A stretch of DNA of 64,000 bases from RGDT01 sp964630925 (GCA_964630925.1 CAZVZK010000044.1:1-64000), one strand, 5' to 3'; positions 23,801-32,374 are shown, numbered from the stretch's first letter. Notes: a model not told the origin generated them from the sequence alone. Made by a program: numbers and translations.

Positions 23801-24316
23801 GCCGCGCTTCGTGAGCCAGGCGGTGAGGAGGGGCTCGTCTATGTTGTTGTTGTCGCGGTCGGTCCAATCGCCGAGATGCCGGTAGTCGAGCTCGTCCTCC
23901 AACAGCTTGATGACACGGTCCTGGGTGGCGCGTTCGGGTATGCCGATGGGGGCGGTGGGACGCGGCTTCAGGGTGTCCCGCGGGGCGAGGATGACGCGGT
24001 GGTCAGGGAGCATCGTGTCATCGACGGGGCGGCCGAGGGGGGCGATGGGGTGCCAGCTCACTTCGTCGGGCATCTCCGCGAGGAGGAAGTAACCGGCGGG
24101 GTCGAGCCGGTCGAGGACCGCGCGCAGCGATGCCCGCCCTTCGCGGAAGGCGGCAAGCTCAGGGGAGGGGCATTCAGCGAGCAGGTAGGAAGGGCCGGAG
24201 CCACCTTCGGCGTAGAGGTAGCCAGCGTACTGGACGCCGGTATCGTCGGTGGCGGCGAAGACCTGGGGGCCGTCGTAATCGAGGAAGGTCTCTGCGAGAC
24301 GGATGCGGCGTGTCAT
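20888..24316 (-). CDS. hsdR: Type I restriction subunit HsdR with extra N-terminal domain
   Basis: The motor and nuclease subunit of a type I restriction-modification enzyme, 1142 residues. Residues 1-105 (LAETFLDYDGPQVFAATDD...) form a separate domain resembling DUF6575. The HsdR part starts near ERATQDRVIKLL (128-139). It has the PD-(D/E)xK nuclease (Asp254, Glu268-Lys270 in IDIVL...ATIELKN), Walker A TQGSGKS (395-401), a DECH box (VDECHRTQ) and the TGTPLL motif. The ATG at 24316 overlaps the upstream small gene by ATGA, so the fusion is the natural reading; an internal start for HsdR alone is possible but unsupported. All catalytic motifs are intact. Confidence 0.93.
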   Translation of the reverse strand: MTRRIRLAETFLDYDGPQVFAATDDTGVQYAGYLYAEGGSGPSYLLAECPSPELAAFREGRASLRAVLDRLDPAGYFLLAEMPDEVSWHPIAPLGRPVDDTMLPDHRVILAPRDTLKPRPTAPIGIPERATQDRVIKLLEDELDYRHLGDWTDRDNNNIDEPLLTAWLTKRGVPRPLITAALHRLRTEAHDNSRTLYANNLAVYNLLRYGVSVKTDPGLPSETVRLIDWQTPDANDFAIAEEVTLKGGHERRIDIVLYVNGIALATIELKNSRVSIGDGIRQSLSNQKPEFNAWFFSTVQLVLAGNDSQGLRYGAIGTPEKMFLKWKEDVDDDSRIKLDKYLLKLCDKARLLEIVHDFVVFDAGVKKLPRAHQYFGVKAAQSHAQRRQGGIIWHTQGSGKSIVMLVLARWILENNPHARIAIITDRDELDKQIARVFEDAGQRIHRAASGADLMANLGRPDPRLLCSLVHKFGRKDVDDFDAFIKELPAKPTAAVGEIFVFVDECHRTQSGKLHKVMKALLPSAAFIGFTGTPLLKKDKQTSLEVFGGYIHTYKFSEAVEDGVVLDLVYEARDIDQKLGSTDRIDAWFDAKTRGLNDWQKLELKNKWGTMQHVLSSKNRMDRVVADILFDFSIKPRLSSGRGNAILVASSIYEACKYFTLLQKTPLKGKCAVITSYDPQAGDVTLEEIGEGTQTDKQFLYDTYTDLLKGVSPAPNKSRTETYEDDAKAKFINQPANMQLLVVVQKLLTGFDAPPCTYLYIDKSMQDHGLFQAICRTNRLDGDDKDFGFIVDYKDLFKKLVNDQGTGALQVYASELDHSAGGAAPEVLMQDRLKKGKERLDQAIEALVMLCEPVEPPGGELEHIRYFCGNTEKPTDLKDREPRRVALYKATVALVRAFANISDELEGAGYSDADSARIRRLLDRFTKLREIIRLAAGETLDMKPYEADMRHLIDTYIEASEPRKISPFDGLGLLQLISSSGIADAIAEAEKLKGLKGNDDAVAEIIENNIRSKIVKDHLTDPAYFETMSKLLDEVIAARKQKALKYEEYLDRIADLVKQVTAGKAADTPTTLDTPGKRAIYNNLGKNEALALRIDEAVRKSRPDGWRGVQSKERAIKAAIFNILKEEAAVERIFAIIREQAEY

Positions 24317-24675
24317 TTCTCCACCTCGCAGGCGGCCAGGGCGTCGAAGGCCGCGTAACGCCACCAGGAATGATGAAGCGGATCCTTCGTCGTCTGCTGG
24401 ATGCGTCCGCTCGCCGGGGTGAGGACCATGCGGGCGACGGCCTTGTCCTTGTGGGCAGGCAGGCCGAGGATGCGGTCCAGGCCGGACCGTTCGGTGAACA
24501 CGGAGAGCGAGAATTCCCGGCACCGTGCGCCGAACCTGTCGGGCCACCGTGCGGCGTGAGAGTCGAAGTCAACCGCGCAAGGTGTCGTCGTCTCAAGGAG
24601 ACGGAAGACGGTCATCTGGTTCGGTTCCAAGGCTTCGGCCGGCGGGCAGCCCTCGGGCAACGACTCGGCGAACAT
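24313..24675 (-). CDS. Small protein inserted between hsdS and hsdR
   Basis: A 120-residue protein with the blocks CPPAEALEPNQMTVFRLL, CREFSLSVFTERSGLDRILG and GRIQQTTKDPLHHSWWRYAAFD. I recall small proteins of this kind next to DUF6575-like proteins as two-gene units. Here the second partner appears as the N-terminal domain of HsdR, with an ATGA overlap. It lies 30 bp after hsdS in the same operon. The function is unknown; a regulator or toxin/antitoxin-like role is speculation. Confidence 0.75.
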   Translation of the reverse strand: MFAESLPEGCPPAEALEPNQMTVFRLLETTTPCAVDFDSHAARWPDRFGARCREFSLSVFTERSGLDRILGLPAHKDKAVARMVLTPASGRIQQTTKDPLHHSWWRYAAFDALAACEVEK

Positions 24676-24705
24676 GCGGGCACCTCTGGTTCAATGACGC
24701 ATTCA

Positions 24706-25992
24706 TTATACCAGCCTTTTACGACCCGTCAGCAACTCTTGCATCATGCCCTGCTTGACGAGGTGTGCCTTGGCGATCCTGGCTTCGAGGGCGGCGATCT
24801 CGGCGTCCATGTCGGAGAGGATGGCGGCGATAGCGGCTTGTTCGGCTTTCTCTCCCGGGACGTGGACATCCGCCGCCTCGACGTTAGTCGGCGTCAGGTT
24901 GTTGATGCTCGATCCGGCGAGAAGGATCGAAATGTGTCTGCGGTAAGCCTCGGTGTGGAAGAGATAGAAGGCGAAGGCAGTATCAGTGACTTGCTCGGCA
25001 GGCCGGAAAGCCGCCATGAACGCGCCGAACGTGTATGAATACCCATCGTCTATCCGGAACCGCCCCGCTTTCCCAACCAACTCTCGGCTCCCGTTCGCCA
25101 TGCAGATAAGGATGTCGTTGGTCCGGAGCCGCTGGTCTCTGCTGACCCGCGAGGAGTCCACATACTGCACCTCTGCAAGGACGATGCTGGCATCTTGCAC
25201 GTTGTTCGACCGAAGGAGGCGGACAGTGGACGGCAGATCGTGTACGGCCAGATCGGCCTCGGGATTGTAGCTCACGCCCCGGTGACACTTGCCAAGGTCG
25301 CCAAGACGTTTCTCAACCCAAGCGCCGATGAATCCGGGTAGGCGTTTGCGGCCAGTGAGCAGCTCCTGCATCGCGCCGAGCTTGAGCTGCCGCTTCTTGG
25401 CGGCGAGCTGCTCCAGGGCGTCGATGAGGGCGTCGGCGTCGCTCAAGGCGGTGGCAATCGCTTCCTGCTCGACCTTCGTCGGCGGGATGACAAGCGGAAT
25501 CTCCCGAACTGTTGTCAGGTTGATGCCGGCTTTTGCACCCTGATCCGTGATCGCGCGGAATCGCCGCTGTGAAGGGGAGTGTGCGAGGAAGTAGGCGATG
25601 AATCGTGAGGACACGTCCCCCGAAGGAACCCGGACAAGGGCGATATGCTGGTTGATGTAGGCTGGACGTGGAATCGCCTCATCGACCCAGCTAACGATTC
25701 CGATGTCTGCTGTCACGGAGACAAGTAGATCACCCACCTGAAGTTGTGTGCGTGCCCCTTCGTGCCCTGTTGTGGGCAGGCGGACAAACTTGGTGTCCTC
25801 AAGATCGAGACGGATCGAGGCCCGCGTCATGTTGGTGATCCGGACGAACAGATCACCCTGCTCCGCGTAATACTCCGCCCATCCCCGCGATCCACTTGTG
25901 ACGAAGGGGGCAAAGGAGCCAAGAGTCGTTTCGAGCCAGTCTCCCGGAAACGACCCCAGATCGGTCAACTTGTATCCGGGTTTCACGTCCAT
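24706..25992 (-). CDS. hsdS: Type I specificity subunit HsdS
   Basis: A 428-residue DNA-recognition subunit with two target-recognition domains (about 1-170 and 215-390). Each is followed by a coiled-coil spacer ending in the same motif, MQELLTGRKRL (near 215 and at the C terminus). The duplicated spacer shows the usual two-fold organisation that recognises a split target. The sequence recognised cannot be derived from the protein. It starts ten bases inside the hsdM 3' end, so the two are co-translated. Confidence 0.93.
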   Translation of the reverse strand: MDVKPGYKLTDLGSFPGDWLETTLGSFAPFVTSGSRGWAEYYAEQGDLFVRITNMTRASIRLDLEDTKFVRLPTTGHEGARTQLQVGDLLVSVTADIGIVSWVDEAIPRPAYINQHIALVRVPSGDVSSRFIAYFLAHSPSQRRFRAITDQGAKAGINLTTVREIPLVIPPTKVEQEAIATALSDADALIDALEQLAAKKRQLKLGAMQELLTGRKRLPGFIGAWVEKRLGDLGKCHRGVSYNPEADLAVHDLPSTVRLLRSNNVQDASIVLAEVQYVDSSRVSRDQRLRTNDILICMANGSRELVGKAGRFRIDDGYSYTFGAFMAAFRPAEQVTDTAFAFYLFHTEAYRRHISILLAGSSINNLTPTNVEAADVHVPGEKAEQAAIAAILSDMDAEIAALEARIAKAHLVKQGMMQELLTGRKRLV

Positions 25993-28451
25993 ACGAACCC
26001 CATCCTTCCCAGGTGGCCACTGACCTTCGCGTCCAACTCGGCGACGCGAGCGGTCAAGGCAGGCAGAGATGTCTCATAGCGTTCGGCAAGCTCCTTGACC
26101 CGCTTGGTGAGTTTCTGGCTGATGCCGTTGATCTCATTGCGGACAAGCGCGTCGAGGGTGGCGAGCCACTTGCCATCGACCACGAGCGTCCTGACCTCGT
26201 CCTCCGGCAGGCCCTTGTACTGCTCGGCGATGGCCTGCTCCAGATCCTTCTCGGCGGCCTTCCGACGGCTCTCCGCTTTCGACTGTTCGGCGAGCAGGGC
26301 CTCGTACTGCCGCAAGGCGGCCCGCTCGTCGGCGTCCTCCGCCCTGGTGCCGATATCCTTCAGGCGGGCCTTCACGGCCTTGGCGGTGATCTTGCGTTTG
26401 TCGCCTACCCCCTCGATGACCTCCTCCAACAGGCCGCCCTCGCCGCCCTCCTCGTCCATCCTCTCCTGAAGGGCCGCCTCGGCGGCGGCGCATTCCTCCT
26501 CGATCTTCTGTAACGCCGTTAGCCTGTCCTTGAAGTAGCGTTCGACGACGACCTCACGCGGGGCCAGGTCGCACTTGAACCGGCGTTTGCCGGCGGCGTA
26601 ATCGTGTTCCTCGGGCCACGCCATCTTCCCGTCCTTCTTCTTGACCTGGGCGATCTCGCGGACTTCCGCCTTCCAGCCGTCGGCGGCGATGAGGTAGCAA
26701 TCGTCCTGCATCGTCTCGGACCAGTATTTCATGAGGTGCTCGTAGACGGCGTAGGGGTCGATCAGTGGGCGGCCTTCGTGGTGTCGAAGCAGGCCCTCGG
26801 ACAGCTCGGCGATGACGTGCTTCGGTTGGCAGCCGAGCACGAGGGCCTTGAGCGTCTTCGCGGCGGCCTGCTTCCACGCCTCGAAGTGGGCGGTCATGGA
26901 GGCGGTGACAGCCTGGAACTCCGGGTGGCCCAGGATGGCCGTCTTGATGGCGGGTTTCTCGATGGCGAGGGCATGGTAGTCGGGGCGCGTCTCGCGGAAG
27001 AGGCAGGCCCGGAGGCCGGGGCAGACGGCCCAGTAGTCGGCGAGGGCCTCGATGTCACGGGAGGGGATGCCGCCGCGGAGGTGGCCGTCGATATCCTGGA
27101 TGTCTTCGGGGGTCTGGGTGTTGATGTAGCGTGGGAGGTTGAGGTTGTATCCGTTGTCGTCGATCTCCTTGCGGGTGACGAAGCGGGAGAACCGGGGCAG
27201 CTCGGCCTGGCGGGAGTAGGCGTCAACGATCTTGTGGATGTCGCGTTCACGGAGGCGGTTCTTGGGGCCGTCCTTCTCGCAGCCTGCGCTGGCGTCGATG
27301 AGGAATATACCCTCGCGGGTCTCGGCGCTCTCCTTGTCGAGGAGGACGACGCAGGCGGGGATGCCGGTGCCGTAGAAGAGGTTGGGGGGCAGGCCGATGA
27401 TGGCCTTGATGTAGCCCTTCTTGACCAGGTTCTCGCGGATCGCGGCCTCTGCGTTGCCGCGGAAGAGGACGCCGTGGGGGAGGATGCAGGCGCCTTTGCC
27501 GGTGGCCTTGAGAGAGCGGATGATGTGGAGGAGGTAGGCGTAATCGCCCTGGCGGGGCGGGGGGACGCCGAAGCCGTCGAAGCGGCCGTAGCGGTCCGGC
27601 CCCTTGTCGAGGCTTAGGCCGGTGCTCCAGGCCTTGTCGGAGAAGGGGGGGTTGGCGACGACGTAGTCGAAGCGTTTGAGGCCGTCGCCGTCCTTCCACC
27701 AGGGTGCGGCGAGGGTGTTCCCCTGCCTGATCTCGTTGGTGGGGTTGTCGTGGAGGATGAGGTTCATGCGGGCGAGGCCGCTGGTCTGATGGTCCTTCTC
27801 CTGGCCGTAAAGGGAGACCTTGGTGCCAGCCTCGTCGGCGACCTTGAGGAGGAGGGAGCCGGAGCCGCAGGTTGGGTCGTAGATGGTGGTGGCGGGGCTG
27901 GTCGGGGCGGCGCGGATGCCGAGGAGCTGGGCGATGAGGCGGCTGACCTCGGCGGGTGTGTAGAACTGGCCCTTGCTTTTGCCACTCTCGGTGGCGAAGT
28001 GACGCATGAGGTACTCGTAGGCGTCGCCGAGGATGTCGTCGTCGCCGGCGCGGTTCCTGGAGAAGTCGAGGGCCGGGTCCTGGAAGATGGCGATGAGCCT
28101 GGAGAGGCGGTCCACCTTTTCGTCGGGGTTGCCGAGCCTCGTGGCGTCGTCGAAGTCGGCGAATTCGGAGAGGGAGAACTGGGGATTGTTCTCGACGAGT
28201 TTGGCGATGATCTTCGTGTTGATCTGTTCGCCGATGTCCTTCTTGCCTTTCATCTCGACCATGTCGCAGAAGCTGGCGCCGTCGGGGACGATGATTGGCG
28301 CGTAGGGCCGACCGGCGTACTTGTCGCTGATGTACTTGATCAGAAGCAGGGCGAGGACGTAGTTCTTGTACTCGCTGGCGTCCATGCCGCCGCGGAGCTC
28401 GTCGCAGGAGGCCCAGAGGGAGGAGTAGAGTTGGGACTTCTTGAGGGCCAT
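25983..28451 (-). CDS. hsdM: Type I DNA adenine methyltransferase HsdM
   Basis: The modification subunit, 822 residues. The N-terminal helical domain (1-140) is followed by the N6-adenine methyltransferase fold, with motif I DPTCGSGSLL (193-202) and the catalytic NPPF (267-270). A C-terminal extension of about 280 residues is rich in charged helices (EEECAAAEAALQERMDEEGG and later KAVKARLKDIG), beyond the usual HsdM length of about 500. It is probably a coiled-coil assembly region. It is the first gene of the restriction operon. Confidence 0.93.
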   Translation of the reverse strand: MALKKSQLYSSLWASCDELRGGMDASEYKNYVLALLLIKYISDKYAGRPYAPIIVPDGASFCDMVEMKGKKDIGEQINTKIIAKLVENNPQFSLSEFADFDDATRLGNPDEKVDRLSRLIAIFQDPALDFSRNRAGDDDILGDAYEYLMRHFATESGKSKGQFYTPAEVSRLIAQLLGIRAAPTSPATTIYDPTCGSGSLLLKVADEAGTKVSLYGQEKDHQTSGLARMNLILHDNPTNEIRQGNTLAAPWWKDGDGLKRFDYVVANPPFSDKAWSTGLSLDKGPDRYGRFDGFGVPPPRQGDYAYLLHIIRSLKATGKGACILPHGVLFRGNAEAAIRENLVKKGYIKAIIGLPPNLFYGTGIPACVVLLDKESAETREGIFLIDASAGCEKDGPKNRLRERDIHKIVDAYSRQAELPRFSRFVTRKEIDDNGYNLNLPRYINTQTPEDIQDIDGHLRGGIPSRDIEALADYWAVCPGLRACLFRETRPDYHALAIEKPAIKTAILGHPEFQAVTASMTAHFEAWKQAAAKTLKALVLGCQPKHVIAELSEGLLRHHEGRPLIDPYAVYEHLMKYWSETMQDDCYLIAADGWKAEVREIAQVKKKDGKMAWPEEHDYAAGKRRFKCDLAPREVVVERYFKDRLTALQKIEEECAAAEAALQERMDEEGGEGGLLEEVIEGVGDKRKITAKAVKARLKDIGTRAEDADERAALRQYEALLAEQSKAESRRKAAEKDLEQAIAEQYKGLPEDEVRTLVVDGKWLATLDALVRNEINGISQKLTKRVKELAERYETSLPALTARVAELDAKVSGHLGRMGFVWT

Positions 28452-29413
28452 GCGCGCGCTCGGTCGGGTAGGGCGGGGATTAACCTACCGGCGCGGCGGG
28501 GTGGCCGCCAGCCTGGTAGGGCCGGCAGGGCAGAGCGGACGAGGCGCGAGCGCGGCTCGCGTCACGGGGTGGTTGTGGTGGGGGTCTGGGCACGGGGCAC
28601 CGGGGAGATGGGGGGAGGGTCCGGGCGAGGGCTCTCCCTCCACTCAGTATTGGAGGCCTGTCCACCTGATGTCAAGGGGTGGGGCGCGGCGCCGCACGCC
28701 TCCCGCCGGGGGGTGTGCGCGGAGTTGGAATGTGGCATGTGACAAGGTGACTCGCGCACTCGACGCTGGCCGGCGACACCATGCGTCAAAGGACGCCGAG
28801 TCACATGCCAAATCGGTGGGGATGTGGCAGGTGACTCGTGGGAGTGGGCAGGTGACTTTGCGCCCGGCGGGGCCTCGCGTCCGCCGCTGGCAGCGGCTGG
28901 CATCCGACGCGGGAATTCCGCCGGGGGCTGGCATCCGGGCGTGACCGGGTGGGCGTTGTGGCAGATCGGGGTGGGGCCCGCCAGGGCCGGGGCCCGACGC
29001 GGGGCGTCACGCGCACCCGTCGGGCTTCGCTCGGCTGGCGCCTCACTCAACCCGACCTACGAGGGAACGGGGGCCGGCCATGCGTCGCCTCGCCCCGCGC
29101 GCTCGGCGTCCGCCGGAGGTGGTCACCGGCGGCCATCGGCACGCGGTGGCGCTCACACGGCTTGACCGTCTTCATTTCAAGTTCGTGTGTGGGGGTCTGA
29201 AATGAAATGCAATTCGCACCCCCGGCCACGCCACCCGTCCGCTCCCGTCTCATACCGGGTCGGGTTGAATCGTTCCCTCCGGGCGACGCACATGCTGGCC
29301 GGGCCTGCGGCCCGGCGGCAGGCTGGCAGCCTGCCCTACGCGACGGATCAACGCGATACGGTATGAGCCGGTGACTCCGGCGCTCGACGGGCATCCTGCG
29401 CGGCCAGAGCCGC
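28452..29413. other. 962-bp gene-free region upstream of the restriction operon
   Basis: No reading frame here has a recognisable product, and the frames present on both strands show arginine/proline-rich shadow composition. It should hold the hsdM promoter. It also contains repeat-like DNA. The 28720-28860 part has several copies of a TGTGGCA(G/T)GTGAC phrase. A CCCGTCGGGCTTCGCTCGGCTGGCGCC-like palindromic tract lies at about 29015-29065. A 9-bp inverted repeat TTCATTTCA/TGAAATGAA is at 29171-29206, and two adjacent hairpins are at 29298-29335. Confidence 0.55.
29298..29335. repeat. Two adjacent perfect hairpins
   Basis: GCCGGGCCTGCGGCCCGGC (29298-29316) and GGCAGGCTGGCAGCCTGCC (29317-29335) abut, each with an 8-bp perfect stem and 3-nt loop. 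The second shares the CAGGCT...AGCCTG core with the palindromes at 13581-13628, which suggests a dispersed short-palindrome family. Confidence 0.75.
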
Positions 29414-29776
29414 CTACGCCTGCCCGACGTAGTCGATGCGGAACGGCTTGTTGGTGATGAAGACCACGGTCAGGTCGCCGTCGGCGCTGGCGCCGTGCTC
29501 CATCACCTCGCCCTCGGGGAACCACACGAACGAGCCGGGGCCGAACGTGCCGCGGTGCGTCACGAGCGTCCCTTCGAGGACGTACATCCCGTGGCCGCAG
29601 GGGTGGGTGTGGGCGGGGTTGATGACGCCGGCGGGGTAGCGGACGAGGCGCACGAGCATGCCGGTGTCGGGGTCGCTGAACAGCTCCTTGCGGAAGACCG
29701 ACTTGCCGACGTGGGCGATGGGGCGCTCCTCCCACGCGAGCCCCGTGGCGTCGATGGCCGTGAACGGTCCGTGCAT
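29414..29776 (-). CDS. Cupin-domain protein
   Basis: A 120-residue single-domain cupin. Motif 1 is NPAHTHPCGHGMYVLEG and motif 2 is FGPGSFVWFPEGEVMEHGAS, giving His/His/Glu/His metal ligands. The size and PEGEVMEHGA phrase resemble ChrR-type or dioxygenase-like cupins; the substrate is not known. The start at 29776 (MHGPFTAID) was chosen over the open frame further upstream, because GGGGGCGAT lies ahead of it and homology begins there. Confidence 0.8.
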   Translation of the reverse strand: MHGPFTAIDATGLAWEERPIAHVGKSVFRKELFSDPDTGMLVRLVRYPAGVINPAHTHPCGHGMYVLEGTLVTHRGTFGPGSFVWFPEGEVMEHGASADGDLTVVFITNKPFRIDYVGQA

Positions 29777-29897
29777 CGGATCGCCCCCTCTGCGTTGATG
29801 GGCCGTCGGGCGGACACGGGGTAGGATAGGACGACACGGGCGGCGGGTGGCCTGGAATGGCCCCCCGCCGCCCGATGTCACCCCCAAAACCCCCAGC

Positions 29898-30656
29898 TCA
29901 CTCGTCCGGGCCGGACACGGGCAGTTTCACGGTGAAGGTCGAGCCCTTGCCCACCTGGCTCTCGACGCGGATGCGGCCCTGGTGGTGCTCGATGATCTGC
30001 CGGCAGACGCTCAGGCCGAGGCCGGTGCCGCCGTTGCCGGACTCGTCCGGGTCCTTGGTGGTGTAGAACGGCTCGAAGATGAGGCGGAGGCGTTCGGGGG
30101 GGATGCCGGTGCCGGTGTCGCCGATGCGGATCTCGACCATGCCGGGCTCGGCGGAGTCGCGGACCTCGAGGCGGAGGGTGCCGCCGCGTGGCATGGCCTG
30201 GCGGGCGTTGATGATGAGGTTGAGGGCGACCTGCTCGATCTGGCAGGCGACGACGCTGGCCCTGGGCCTGCCGTGGTAGCGTTTCTCGACCTGGATGCGG
30301 TGCTTGATCAGGTCGCGTTCGGTGAGGACGAGGCACTCATCGAGGAGGCCGGCGAGGTCGGCCATCTCGCGGCGTGTGGTCGAGGCGCGGGCGAAGCCGA
30401 GCATGCTGCTGATGACGGCGGCGGCGCGCTGGCTGCCCTTGAGGATCTTCTCGAGGGCCTGGACGCGGGACGCCTCGTCGGCGCTGGGGCGCAGGGCCAT
30501 CTTGGCGTAATTGAGGATGGTGGTCAGGATGTTGTTGAATTCGTGGGCCACGCCGCTGGCGATGGCACCGACGCTGCTGAGCTTCTGCGCCTGCAAGAGC
30601 TGCTGGCGCAGCTGGTCCGCCTCGGTGCCGGACAGCATCACGTCCTCGCCGATCAT
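29898..30656 (-). CDS. Soluble histidine kinase
   Basis: A 252-residue sensor kinase core without membrane segments or a recognisable sensor domain. It has a dimerisation/phosphoacceptor box SVGAIASGVAHEFNNILTTI (the histidine in AHEFNN), an N box LNLIINARQAM, a G1 box IRIGDTGTGIPP, an F box FEPFYTTKD and a G2 box GGTGLGLS. The NtrB-like HEFNN form indicates a one-domain kinase that acts with an input protein. The ATG at 30656 has GAGGGGGTGA upstream. No response regulator is adjacent. Confidence 0.88.
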   Translation of the reverse strand: MIGEDVMLSGTEADQLRQQLLQAQKLSSVGAIASGVAHEFNNILTTILNYAKMALRPSADEASRVQALEKILKGSQRAAAVISSMLGFARASTTRREMADLAGLLDECLVLTERDLIKHRIQVEKRYHGRPRASVVACQIEQVALNLIINARQAMPRGGTLRLEVRDSAEPGMVEIRIGDTGTGIPPERLRLIFEPFYTTKDPDESGNGGTGLGLSVCRQIIEHHQGRIRVESQVGKGSTFTVKLPVSGPDE

Positions 30657-30824
30657 TCCGGTCACCCCCTCAACGTGTCGACGCTCCCATGTCAAGGGGA
30701 GTTATCGGCGGCCGCCGGGGGGCCGCTTCATCCGAACTCCTTGCCCTGATGGCCTTTAGGATCGGCAATTGGGGCGGGCCTGGGGCGCTGCGCCGTCGGG
30801 GCGGCCCCGGCGGATCACGGGGAA

Positions 30825-30958
30825 TAGGGGTCAGGGGTCAGGGGTCAGGGGTCAGTAAGAGAACAGCCAGTCCACAGCCGGCACTCGGCTGTTCACTGGC
30901 TGTTCCCTTGTCTTCCCTGCTTTCTTACTGACCCCTGACCCCTGACCCCTGACCCCTA
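30825..30958 (+). mobile_element. GGGGTCA-arm element without cargo, copy A
   Basis: Four AGGGGTC heptamers (30826-30853), then AGTAAGAGAACAGCCAGT, face four GACCCCT heptamers (30930-30957), preceded by TTTCTTACT. A GAACAGCCAGTGAACAGCC-like middle joins them. The ends read TAGGGG...CCCCTA. The right-hand TA supplies the stop codon TAG of the esterase (30958-30956). The arms are those of the element at 42029-42611, but no gene lies between them. Confidence 0.8.
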
Positions 30959-31822
30959 CTCTTTGGGCATGGCCCGCAGGAGCTTCTGCTCGGTCAGGAA
31001 GTCCAGCATCTCGGCCGGCCACTTCGACAGCTCGGCGTCCTTGCCGCCCAGGCCGACGCCGTGGGCGCCCTTGTTCTTGAGCACGATCTTCGAGGGCACG
31101 CCCTCCTTGACGCAGGCGGCGTGGAAGATGGCGCTGTTGAGGTAGGGCACCGGCTTGTCCTCCTTGGTGTGGAAGAGGAACGTCGGCGGCGTCTCCTTGG
31201 TGACGCGGGTGTGCGTCGATAGCTCCTTGAGGAGCTTGTCGTCGGGCTTCTCGCCGAGGAGGTTGCGCACCGAGCCGGCGTGGGTGTTGGGGCCCATGAG
31301 GGTGATGACGGGGTAAGCCAGGACGGCGAAGCCGGGCCGGGAGGAGAGGCGGTCCACGGGGTCCGCGGCCTCCGGGTCGCCCTTGGCGTGGATGGTGGCG
31401 GCGCAGGAGGCGAGGTGTCCGCCGGCGGAGAAGCCCATGATGCCGACACGCTTGGGGTCGATGCCGTATTCCATGGCCCGCGACTTGACGAGGCGGATGG
31501 CCCGCTGGGCGTCCTGCAGCGGGACGGGGTGGCGGTAGGTGGGGCCGTGGCGGTAACGCAGGACGAAGCCGGCGATGCCCCTGTCGGCGAACCACTTGGC
31601 CACGTCGCGGCCCTCGTAGGTCATCATGAGGGCGCCGTACCCTCCGCCGGGGCAGATGATGACGGCGGCGCCGGTGGCCTTGCCCTTGGCGGGGAGGTAG
31701 ACGGTGAGGGTGGGCTTGTCGGCGGCGCCCTTGCCGAGGGCGCCGGGCGCTTCTCCCTTGTAGAGCGGCACCTCGGCGGGGGTGTCGGCGGAGAGGGCGA
31801 GCAGCACGAGAGTGGCGAGCAT
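30956..31822 (-). CDS. Secreted alpha/beta hydrolase (esterase, BD-FAE-like)
   Basis: A 288-residue serine hydrolase with an N-terminal signal (MLATLVLLALSADTPAE), an oxyanion region CPGGGYGALMM and a nucleophile elbow GFSAGGHLA (GxSxG). The catalytic Asp and His are probably in LFHTKEDKPVP and NKGAHGVGLGG. The start at 31822 is chosen because GGAGG lies seven bases before it, whereas it is only one base before the ATG at 31828. The last codon GAG is followed by TAG, which belongs to the repeat element. Without the insertion the frame would continue only a few codons (see findings). Confidence 0.88.
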   Translation of the reverse strand: MLATLVLLALSADTPAEVPLYKGEAPGALGKGAADKPTLTVYLPAKGKATGAAVIICPGGGYGALMMTYEGRDVAKWFADRGIAGFVLRYRHGPTYRHPVPLQDAQRAIRLVKSRAMEYGIDPKRVGIMGFSAGGHLASCAATIHAKGDPEAADPVDRLSSRPGFAVLAYPVITLMGPNTHAGSVRNLLGEKPDDKLLKELSTHTRVTKETPPTFLFHTKEDKPVPYLNSAIFHAACVKEGVPSKIVLKNKGAHGVGLGGKDAELSKWPAEMLDFLTEQKLLRAMPKE

Positions 31823-32020
31823 GGCCATACCTCCGAGAGACGTGGTGGAGATAGCGATCACCGTGTGGGAGCCGGTGGCCAGACTCAGAGTGCAGAGAGG
31901 ACGGGCGGGGCGCCGACAGACGGCGGTCCGGCCACCGGGCACATTGTAGCAACTCCCAGAGGGTGGCAGCCCCGCCATCCGGTGGCGGGCGGTTCGCGAG
32001 CGGGGCGGGGTAAGGCCGGC

Positions 32021-32374
32021 TCACTCGTCCGAAAGGTCCTTGCGCGTGCCGGCCAGGGCGGCGACGAGGCTGAGGACGCCGGCGATGATCATCAGGATGC
32101 CGAACGCGAAGACGCGCGCCCACAGGACGGCGCCGCGGTCACCCATCCTGTTGTACCCCGAGATGACGCAGGCCATCCCGATGAGGAAGCAGATGGGCGT
32201 GGCGATCAGGTTGCGCACGGTGCTCGGGCTCAGCCCGGCCGCCGTCTTGCCGGGCCGCCGCTTGATCACCGGAGAGAGGTAGCTGTGGCAGCGCGGGCAC
32301 ATGCCGCCGAACTCGGCCTCGCGCTCGGTCATCTGCTCGGAGTAGGTGCAGGATCGGCAGACCATCTTCGGCAT
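32021..32374 (-). CDS. Small zinc-ribbon membrane protein
   Basis: A 117-residue protein with two CxxC pairs (CRSC and CPRC, residues 6-9 and 26-29) forming a likely zinc ribbon. Two transmembrane helices follow (NLIATPICFLIGMACVISGY and LWARVFAFGILMIIAGVLSL). The frame is open further upstream through the ssrA promoter, so the ATG at 32374 with CGAGGAG ahead is preferred. The function is unknown. Confidence 0.7.
   Translation of the reverse strand: MPKMVCRSCTYSEQMTEREAEFGGMCPRCHSYLSPVIKRRPGKTAAGLSPSTVRNLIATPICFLIGMACVISGYNRMGDRGAVLWARVFAFGILMIIAGVLSLVAALAGTRKDLSDE

Noticed and set aside
22016..24358. A 780-codon open frame on the plus strand opposite hsdR
   Set aside because: It is antisense to a gene with intact catalytic motifs; its valine/glycine/glutamate-rich composition is what a GC-rich complement strand gives.
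28452..29413. Several open frames of 80-115 codons in the region upstream of hsdM
   Set aside because: No ribosome sites or recognisable sequence; composition is that of random GC-rich frames over repeat-like DNA.
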